Shown: piece by piece, positions 6,701 through 6,819 of the stretch
Position numbering within the stretch: position 1 is the first letter of the stretch
Layout of the letters: every line of letters begins with the position of its first letter
Assembly: GCA_964610025.1 (NCBI GenBank)
Contig: CAZSTX010000057.1
Coordinates: 1 to 6,819, forward strand
Source: UBA5266 sp964610025
Lineage (GTDB): Bacteria; Bacteroidota; Bacteroidia; Bacteroidales; WCHB1-69
DNA length: 6,819 nucleotides
Direction: 5' to 3'
Position numbers and translations under genes: made by a program
Notes under the pieces: model-generated
The model's input: only the letters and a program-made list of their open reading frames with translations
What the model was told of the DNA's origin: nothing
Database searches by the model: none

Positions 6701-6819
6701 AGATAAAAAACAACAAAATATATAACAACGCCTTTGAATGGCGATTTGAATTCCCCGAAGTGCTGAATGATGATGGCGACTTTGTGGGCTTTGACGCGGT
6801 GATTGGAAATCCACCGTAT
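3703..6819 (+). CDS. Type IIG-like restriction endonuclease/N6-adenine methyltransferase with in-frame DUF559 insertion (3' end outside window)
   Basis: Open for 1039 codons to the window edge. ATG 3703 is the first in-frame start after a stop at 3655; no Shine-Dalgarno is seen, as usual in Bacteroidota. Residues 60-100 hold a PD-(D/E)XK nuclease core: D77 in GRNDLVIHN and E95-A-K97 in VGVIIEAKS. Residues 100-490 are the helical linker region of this family. GSFFTPGFI (491-499) opens the methyltransferase, which continues with motif I DPAVGSGHF (752-760, S-adenosylmethionine binding), FGVDINSNSVKI (about 838-849), GNSLV (882-886) and catalytic NPPY (1036-1039). A charged coiled-coil-like stretch fills about 911-1005. 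Such proteins methylate adenine in host DNA and cut unmodified DNA with one chain. The target-recognition part lies outside the window. Residues 522 to about 705 are foreign: see the element at 5265-5813. Whether the protein still restricts or methylates is unknown; both core motif sets are intact as far as seen. A homologous function such as an Eco57I-type methylase is the main alternative wording. Confidence 0.92.
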   Translation, partial: MSEQIRILKPRKALNKAFLKVKPNRAEIETFKTNLITLLDRINDIESEEFHKNLVGDFLKKTYYDPNYFINTKGRNDLVIHNGKTAQSTVGVIIEAKSLSNKWEMMSRENINAKAFQELVLYYLRERISFNNLEIKHLIATNSNEWFIFDALVFERIFAQNKNFVKQFNDFENGRLADTTTEFFYTQIAEPFIANISNEIEFTYFNIQDYQKPLRNADKTDDNTLIALFKLLSPEHLLKLPFKNDSNSLDKRFYSELLHIIGLTETKIAGKKLIERNKAGERHTGTILEDAIIQLDSLEKLNRIEKPTQFGSTNQEKLFNVALELTITWINRILFLKLLEAQLINYHKGDKSYSFLNIDKIKSYDDLNSLFFQVLARKFEDRNEDVKKSFKKIPYLNSSLFEPTELEQITLFMSNLNDNKTIPIFSQSVLKDQQGRKITGNMNTLQYLFEFLDAYDFGAEGGGEIQEDNKTLINASVLGLIFEKINGYKDGSFFTPGFITMYMCRETIRKAVVQKFNEAATPLLRGAGVCHPLLRGAGVCHPLLRGAGVCHPLLEVGKGGVRRQIIPYNPKLKELARELRNNSTKSEIILWKELKGKFEGKYDFHRQKPLDNYIADFFCYELKLVIEIDGESHNWEETQQKDFQKEYRLNELGLNVLRFPDTDIFNHLENVLETIRIYIEGFEKRDLTAFRYEDTPLNPLSRGDFALPNTTEDTINKQPFATLDDIYDQIGEDRLFTRQQANDIINSIKICDPAVGSGHFLVSALNEIIAIKNDLKVLQDRDGKRLKEYHVEVINDELMVTDEDGEFFEYNLNNKESQRIQETLFHEKQTIIENCLFGVDINSNSVKICRLRLWIELLKNAYYKNQTELETLPNIDINIKCGNSLVSRFAIDADLKQALKKSKWTIDSYKIAVATYRAAENKEQKREMEKLIAQIKSDFRSEIAQNDPKLKKLRKLSGELFQMTNQGQLFEMSEKEKADWNKKVQELSEQIQKLESEIEEIKNNKIYNNAFEWRFEFPEVLNDDGDFVGFDAVIGNPPY
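5265..5293 (+). repeat. Left terminal inverted repeat of the DUF559 element
   Basis: TCCCCTCTTGAGAG (5265-5278) plus GGGGTGTGTC (5284-5293) match the complement of the right end block for block (24 matching bases in two blocks). The spacer between blocks is 5 bases here and 8 in the right arm. The left arm coincides with the first tandem unit. Confidence 0.7.
5266..5384 (+). repeat. Three perfect 30-bp tandem repeats plus a degenerate fourth unit
   Basis: Units 5266-5295, 5296-5325 and 5326-5355 are identical. Each begins with CCCCTCTTGAGAGGGG, a hairpin of 7-bp stem and 2-base loop, followed by a G-run and GTGTGTCAT. About 67 percent of the unit is G or C, against a very AT-rich background. 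Each unit encodes PLLRGAGVCH (residues 522-531, 532-541, 542-551). A fourth, diverged unit (5356-5384) encodes PLLEVGKGGV and has its own imperfect palindrome (CCTCCTTG facing CAAGGGAGG). The unit length of ten codons keeps the frame whatever the copy number. Confidence 0.95.
5386..5760 (+). other. Embedded DUF559 (Vsr-like PD-(D/E)XK) endonuclease domain
   Basis: Residues 562-686 of the host protein form a complete DUF559 domain. It starts with IIPYNPKLKELARELRNNST and KSEIILWKELKG, continues with YDFHRQKPLDNYIADFF (D616 of the conserved I-V/A-D-F), then VIEIDGESH (E627, D629, H633) and LGLNVLRFPD, where the strand after the active site ends. The family belongs to the Vsr/PD-(D/E)XK nuclease fold; its members are small nucleases of mostly unproven function. 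All residues I know as conserved are kept, so the domain is not decayed. It contains no methionine, so no ATG start exists for separate translation. Body codons are AT-rich like the host gene, unlike the flanking repeats. Confidence 0.88.
5782..5813 (+). repeat. Right terminal inverted repeat of the DUF559 element
   Basis: GACACACCCC (5782-5791) and CTCTCAAGAGGGGA (5800-5813) are the exact complements of the two left-end blocks. The arm is single copy and encodes EDTPLNPLSRGDF (residues 693-705), which I remember as a recurrent C-terminal tail of Bacteroidota DUF559 proteins; that memory is unverified. Confidence 0.7.

Overview
The window looks like an AT-rich member of the Bacteroidota. Three things suggest this: a large secreted modular protein built from domains common in type IX secretion cargo, genes lacking Shine-Dalgarno sequences, and a methylase-nuclease of a type I recognise from that phylum. 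A precise genus cannot be read from the sequence.

Layout. Positions 1-2831 (minus strand) hold the first 943 codons of a secreted multidomain protein: signal peptide, jelly-roll-like module, Ig-like modules and a beta-helix. Its C-terminus lies beyond the left edge. Positions 2832-3702 are a very AT-rich divergent intergenic region. It holds a decayed fragment of an IS3-family transposase OrfA, several near or exact Bacteroidota -7 boxes, and short palindromes just upstream of the rightward gene. Positions 3703-6819 (plus strand) hold 1039 codons of a single-chain type IIG-like restriction-modification protein: an N-terminal PD-(D/E)XK nuclease, then an N6-adenine methyltransferase whose NPPY motif falls exactly on the last codon of the window. 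The target-recognition part is off the right edge.

The most interesting structure is inside the restriction-modification gene. A 549-bp segment (5265-5813, exactly 183 codons) is inserted in frame between the FFTPGFI segment and methyltransferase motif I. It is bounded by GC-rich inverted repeats, carries three perfect tandem copies of a 30-bp palindrome-containing unit plus a degenerate fourth at its left end, and encodes a complete DUF559 (Vsr-like) endonuclease domain with its catalytic residues kept and no ATG of its own. It looks like a mobile, frame-preserving endonuclease element using a restriction-modification gene as host, so that the predicted polypeptide carries two unrelated nuclease domains and one methyltransferase.

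The two long genes are divergent and show no functional link. The transposase relic and the DUF559 element are both signs of mobile-element traffic at this locus.
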